Shown here: positions 30,089 through 33,696 of the stretch, one piece after another | How the letters are laid out: each line of letters starts with the position of its first letter | Position numbering within the stretch: the stretch's first letter is position 1 | From: an uncultured Clostridia bacterium | Lineage (GTDB): Bacteria; Bacillota; Clostridia; Christensenellales; Aristaeellaceae | Direction of reading: 5' to 3' | NCBI GenBank assembly: GCA_934631055.1 | Contig: CAKTXP010000009.1 | Span: 1 to 33,696, forward strand | DNA length: 33,696 nucleotides | The notes under the pieces: model-generated | The model's input: the letters and a program-made list of their open reading frames with translations, nothing else | Databases searched by the model: none | What the model was told of the DNA's origin: nothing | Position numbers and translations under genes: made by a program

Positions 30089-31432
30089 GTGGACGAGGCA
30101 GTCATGCGCGTGCCGCCCAACAACGCCGACGCAGAAAAAAGCGTACTCGGCTGCATGATGCAGGACAGGGAAGCCCTGAGCCTGGCGTTTGAGCTTTTGT
30201 CGGCGGATGATTTCTATCAGCCCGCCAACCGAGAGATCTTCGATGCGATGCATGCGCTGAATACGCAGGGCATGCCCATCGACATGGTTACGGTGGACGA
30301 CGAGCTGACCCGACGCGGCACGCTGGAGGGCGTTGGCGGCAGCAATTATCTCATCGAGCTGTCCCAGAGCATGCCTTCGACGGTCAACGCGCGCGCTTAT
30401 GTGCAGATCGTTGACGAAAAGGCGACGCTCCGCCGGATGATCAAAGCGACGAGCGATATCGCGGCGTCCTGCTATCAGCAGACGGAGCCGGTCAGCGATA
30501 TCCTCGGCGTGGCGGAAAAATCCATTTTTGATATCATCATGCGCCGCCATGAGGGCAGCACGCTCACGCATATCGCGGATGTTCTGCCGGATACCTACCT
30601 GCGCATCGAGCAGCTGACCGAACTCAAAGGCGGCTTTGACGGCGTGCCAACGGGATTCGTGGATCTGGACAACCTGCTGACGGGTCTGCACGGCGGCGAA
30701 CTCATCATCGTCGGCGCGCGCCCTTCCATGGGCAAGACCAGCTTCGGCATGAACGTCATCGGGCATGCAGCGACGATGGCGGGCAAGACGACGGCGGTCT
30801 TTTCGCTGGAAATGCCAAAGGATCAGCTTGCCATGCGTCTGCTCTGCGCGGATGCGCGCGTGGACATGCAGGCGGTTCGTCACGGCTCGCTGCGGGATGA
30901 GGACTGGGTCGCCCTGTCCTCGACGCTGGGGCCGCTCGCCGCGTCCAATATCTATATCGACGATACGTCCGGCATCACGCCGTCCCAGCTGCGTTCGCGG
31001 TGCCGCCGGCTCAAGATGGAGCGCGGGCTGGATCTCATCATGGTGGACTACCTGCAGCTGATGAGCGCGGACGGTCATGTGGAGAACAGGCAGAACGAGG
31101 TCAGCGAGATATCCCGAAACCTCAAGAGCATCGCCAAGGAACTGAATGTTCCGCTGGTCGCGCTGGCTCAGCTTTCCCGCGCGGGCGCGCAGAGAAGCGA
31201 CAAGCGCCCCATCCTGTCCGACCTGCGCGATTCCGGCGCTATCGAACAGGACGCGGACGTCATCATGTTTTTGCACAGAGAAGAATATTACGACCCCAAC
31301 ACCGAGGACAAGAACATCGCCGAGGTCATCGTCGCCAAGCAGCGCAACGGTCCTCTTGGAACGGTCAAGCTCGCGTGGCTGGGGCAGTACACGCGCTTTG
31401 CCAGCTTGCAGCAGGGCGGCGCGGCGCAGTAA
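30089..31432 (+). CDS. dnaB: Replicative DNA helicase
   Basis: A 447-residue DnaB-family hexameric helicase that unwinds DNA at the replication fork. The N-terminal domain (about 1-105) starts RVPPNNADAEKSVLGCMM. The RecA-like domain carries Walker A GARPSMGKT (209-217), the LFSLEM-like FSLEMPKDQLAMR, Walker B MVDYLQLM, AQLSR and the SDLRDSGAIEQDADVI segment with the arginine-finger region. The GTG at 30089 follows GGGGAG by 6 bases. No intein is present. It is followed after 16 bases by topB. Confidence 0.97.
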   Translation: MDEAVMRVPPNNADAEKSVLGCMMQDREALSLAFELLSADDFYQPANREIFDAMHALNTQGMPIDMVTVDDELTRRGTLEGVGGSNYLIELSQSMPSTVNARAYVQIVDEKATLRRMIKATSDIAASCYQQTEPVSDILGVAEKSIFDIIMRRHEGSTLTHIADVLPDTYLRIEQLTELKGGFDGVPTGFVDLDNLLTGLHGGELIIVGARPSMGKTSFGMNVIGHAATMAGKTTAVFSLEMPKDQLAMRLLCADARVDMQAVRHGSLRDEDWVALSSTLGPLAASNIYIDDTSGITPSQLRSRCRRLKMERGLDLIMVDYLQLMSADGHVENRQNEVSEISRNLKSIAKELNVPLVALAQLSRAGAQRSDKRPILSDLRDSGAIEQDADVIMFLHREEYYDPNTEDKNIAEVIVAKQRNGPLGTVKLAWLGQYTRFASLQQGGAAQ

Positions 31433-31448
31433 ACCATGAGGTGAAACC

Positions 31449-33536
31449 ATGCATACGCTTGTTCTGGCTGAAAAGCCCTCCGTCGCGCGGGATATCGCCC
31501 GCGTGCTTGGCGCGCGGGACAAGGGCGAAAGCTGCTTGGTCGGCAGGGATTATGTGGTCACATGGGCGCTGGGGCATCTGGTCACGCTCAAGGAGCCGCA
31601 GGAGCTGGACGAGCGGTATACCCATTGGAAAAAAGAGGATCTGCCCATCCTGCCCGCAAAGATGGAGACGAAGGTCATTAAAAAGACCCGAAGCCAGTTC
31701 CTCGCCGTCAAAAAGCTGATGAACGACAAGGAAACAGGCGACATCATCTGCGCGACGGACTCCGGGCGGGAGGGCGAACTCATCTTCCGCTATATCTACG
31801 AGCAGGCGGGGTGCAGGAAGCCCGTCAGGCGGCTTTGGATTTCCTCGATGACGGATGAAGCGATACGCGCGGGCTTCGACAGCCTGCGCCCGTCGGCGGA
31901 TTATGACGCGCTGTACGCCAGCGCACGGTGCCGCGCGGACGCGGACTGGCTCATCGGCATGAACGCCACGCGCGCCTATACCATCCGTTATGGCGTGCTG
32001 CTGTCCATCGGGCGCGTGCAGACGCCGACGCTGAGCATGCTCGTCAAGCGGCGCAGGGAGATCGACACGTTCGTCCCGCAGGTCTACTACCTTGTGAACG
32101 CAGATTTCGGCGATTACAAGGGCGTATATATCGACGCGAAGGGCGAAAAGAAGATACCGACGCAGGAAGCGGCACAGGCGATCGCCGAGCGCGTCCGCGG
32201 ACAGCAGGCTTCCATCTTGCAGGCGTCGAGAGAGCATAAGAGCGTTCCGCCGCCGCTGCTCTATGACCTGACGACCTTGCAGAGGGAAGCGAACGCACAG
32301 TTCGGCTTTACCGCGAAAAAGACGCTGGAGACTGCGCAGAAGCTCTATGAACAGCATAAGCTGCTGACTTATCCCCGAACGGACAGCCGCTATCTTTCCC
32401 ACGATATGCTGGGCAAGGTGCAGAGTACGCTTGCCGCGTATGACGGCGAACTTCAGCCGCTGGGAGAAGCGGCGCTGGCGTATGGCGTGCGGATGAACAG
32501 GCGCATATTTGACGACGCCAAATTGACCGACCACCACGCCATCATCCCGACCGGAAAGAAAGCGGCTAATCTGTCGCTGACGGCGGATGAGCGAAGGCTC
32601 TATGAGCTGGTCGCCAAACGGCTGGCGGCGGTCTTTTACCCAAATTATGAATACGACGCGCTCCGCGTGGTCACGGCATGCGGGCAGGATCGGTTCCTCA
32701 GCACGGGGCAGACCGTCACGCAGGAGGGCTGGAAAGCCGTTTATGCGGGGGAGAAGACGACGGCGCGCCGCGGCTCAAAAAAGAATGAGGACGAGCAGCC
32801 CCTGCCCGACCTTCATCCGGGCGATGAAAGGCTTTGCCGCGGCGCCAAAGTGATGCAGGATCAGACCAAGCCGCCTAAGGAGTATAACGACGCCAGCATC
32901 CTGCTGGATATGGAACACGCGGGACGGCAGATCGAGGACGAGGAACTGCGCGAACAGATGAAGGACTGCGCCCTCGGCACGCCTGCGACCCGCGCGGCGA
33001 TCATCGAGCGGCTCATCAGCGTCGGCTATGTGAACCGGACGGGGAAAAACCTTGTCGCAACAGAAAAAGGCGTGCATTTAATTGAAGCCGTGCCGCAGGA
33101 GATCGCTTCTCCGGAAACGACGGGACGATGGGAACGCGCGCTGGCGGAAATCGCGAGGGGAAGCGACGGAGAGAAGCGCTTCCGCGAAGGCATCGCAAGG
33201 CTGGCGGCGTTCCTTGTGCAGAACGCGTCCGGCGCGCCGGATGTCGCTTTTGCCGCGGAAGAACGTCGGGGACGGACGAAGCGCGTTCCGACGCTCGGCG
33301 TCGCCTGCCCGCTCTGCGGAAAGGGCAGGGTTGCGGAAAATAGTAAGGGATTCTATTGTACAAGGTTCCGCGATGGATGCAAATTCACCATCTGGAAAAA
33401 CGAGCTTGTTCGCGCGGGCGGGCCCGAATTGACGGCGAAGCTGCTCAAGCTCTGCATGGAGAAGAAGGATGTCCGCGGCTCGACCGGCATCATCCACTAT
33501 GAGAACGGCTCGGTTCGCTTTACGCCGATGCGCTGA
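31449..33536 (+). CDS. topB: DNA topoisomerase III (type IA)
   Basis: A 695-residue type IA topoisomerase of normal TopB length. The Toprim domain begins LVLAEKPSVARDIA, with the acidic set in ATDSGREGELI. The active-site Tyr308 lies in LLTYPRTDSRYL, with SIGRVQTPTL and DHHAIIPTG characteristic of TopB. Near the C-terminus a small zinc-ribbon-like module has CPLCGKG then a second Cys pair (FYCTRFRDGC), which may bind metal and DNA. It relaxes or decatenates single-stranded regions during replication and repair. The ATG at 31449 follows GAGGTG. Co-transcription with dnaB is likely. Plasmid- or ICE-borne TopB copies exist, but this one sits in a housekeeping context. Confidence 0.96.
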   Translation: MHTLVLAEKPSVARDIARVLGARDKGESCLVGRDYVVTWALGHLVTLKEPQELDERYTHWKKEDLPILPAKMETKVIKKTRSQFLAVKKLMNDKETGDIICATDSGREGELIFRYIYEQAGCRKPVRRLWISSMTDEAIRAGFDSLRPSADYDALYASARCRADADWLIGMNATRAYTIRYGVLLSIGRVQTPTLSMLVKRRREIDTFVPQVYYLVNADFGDYKGVYIDAKGEKKIPTQEAAQAIAERVRGQQASILQASREHKSVPPPLLYDLTTLQREANAQFGFTAKKTLETAQKLYEQHKLLTYPRTDSRYLSHDMLGKVQSTLAAYDGELQPLGEAALAYGVRMNRRIFDDAKLTDHHAIIPTGKKAANLSLTADERRLYELVAKRLAAVFYPNYEYDALRVVTACGQDRFLSTGQTVTQEGWKAVYAGEKTTARRGSKKNEDEQPLPDLHPGDERLCRGAKVMQDQTKPPKEYNDASILLDMEHAGRQIEDEELREQMKDCALGTPATRAAIIERLISVGYVNRTGKNLVATEKGVHLIEAVPQEIASPETTGRWERALAEIARGSDGEKRFREGIARLAAFLVQNASGAPDVAFAAEERRGRTKRVPTLGVACPLCGKGRVAENSKGFYCTRFRDGCKFTIWKNELVRAGGPELTAKLLKLCMEKKDVRGSTGIIHYENGSVRFTPMR

Positions 33537-33636
33537 ATCGATCCGCTTGGAAAACGGCGTTCCATGTCCGTGCAGAACCTAAAACATCACGGATGGAAGC
33601 CGGAAAGTAAACCAGCAGAAAAGGAGCAGAAAACAG

Positions 33637-33696
33637 ATGTACTATGCTCAACAGGATATCGAACTGAATAAAAAGAGAAAGCGGAAGGAACTGCTG
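33637..33696 (+). CDS. 5' end of an unidentified gene, cut by the window edge
   Basis: The ATG at 33637 follows AAGGAG by 10 bases. Twenty codons are visible (MYYAQQDIELNKKRKRKELL) and the frame is open to the last base. The start is strongly basic. Too little is present to name it. Between topB and this gene (33537-33636) there is only an imperfect inverted repeat (TCCATG..TCCGTG with CACGGATGGA) without a T-run. Confidence 0.6.
   Translation, partial: MYYAQQDIELNKKRKRKELL

Noticed and set aside
31449..33536. Topoisomerase III as a sign of an integrated conjugative element
   Set aside because: It sits directly behind dnaB in a housekeeping unit, and no relaxase, integrase or type IV secretion genes are in the window.

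Overview
The window is a GC-rich chromosomal stretch of a Gram-positive Bacillota, most likely a gut-type member of the Clostridia (Christensenellales or Oscillospirales would fit; this is an inference from gene content, repeat types and base composition, not from a marker gene). Support comes from AGGAGG-type ribosome sites, frequent TTG/GTG starts, the DUF2232-rplI-dnaB neighbourhood, GerMN proteins, a DacF-type carboxypeptidase and an AbrB-type regulator. I see no phage genes, insertion sequences, CRISPR array, tRNA or rRNA.

Layout. 2-3497 (minus): a heterodimeric ABC exporter. 3769-4617: an SDR dehydrogenase. 4870-6342 (minus): a D,D-carboxypeptidase. 6752-12474: an apparent operon of response regulator, histidine kinase, two GerMN-domain exported proteins and holA (DNA polymerase III delta). 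12475-12845: gene-free, filled with palindromic repeats and ended by a terminator. 12846-14741: a possible 54-residue protein, a secreted CAP protein (minus), a zinc-ribbon protein and a metallophosphoesterase. 15037-20620: a four-gene MacAB-like export operon with two paralogous adaptors around an ATPase and a permease, closed by a strong terminator. 20698-23961 (minus): a secreted cystatin-like protein, a DMT-family transporter, a methionine gamma-lyase family (YnbB-like) enzyme and its AbrB-type regulator. 24199-26239: glmM followed by a stand-alone GlmU-like acyltransferase. 26459-26704 (minus): a TSCPD protein. 26829-28280: a beta-propeller-like protein and a YwaF/TMEM164-like membrane protein. 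28416-33536: DUF2232, rplI, dnaB and topB, then the first 20 codons of another gene.

How the genes work together. Much of the window concerns the envelope: D,D-carboxypeptidase, GlmM with its LbH partner for UDP-GlcNAc precursor supply, a two-component system with GerMN lipoproteins (reminiscent of actinobacterial MtrAB-LpqB), and two ABC export systems. The other theme is replication (holA, dnaB, topB, with rplI).

The least explained signal is non-coding. Two families of intergenic palindromic elements are scattered through the window. One is a composite of up to three hairpins that usually sits just downstream of a stop codon in a fixed orientation relative to that gene. Its stems differ between copies by paired (compensatory) changes. 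The other is a CCCTCTC...GAGAGGG element, one copy of which appears to supply the ribosome-binding site of the gene after it.
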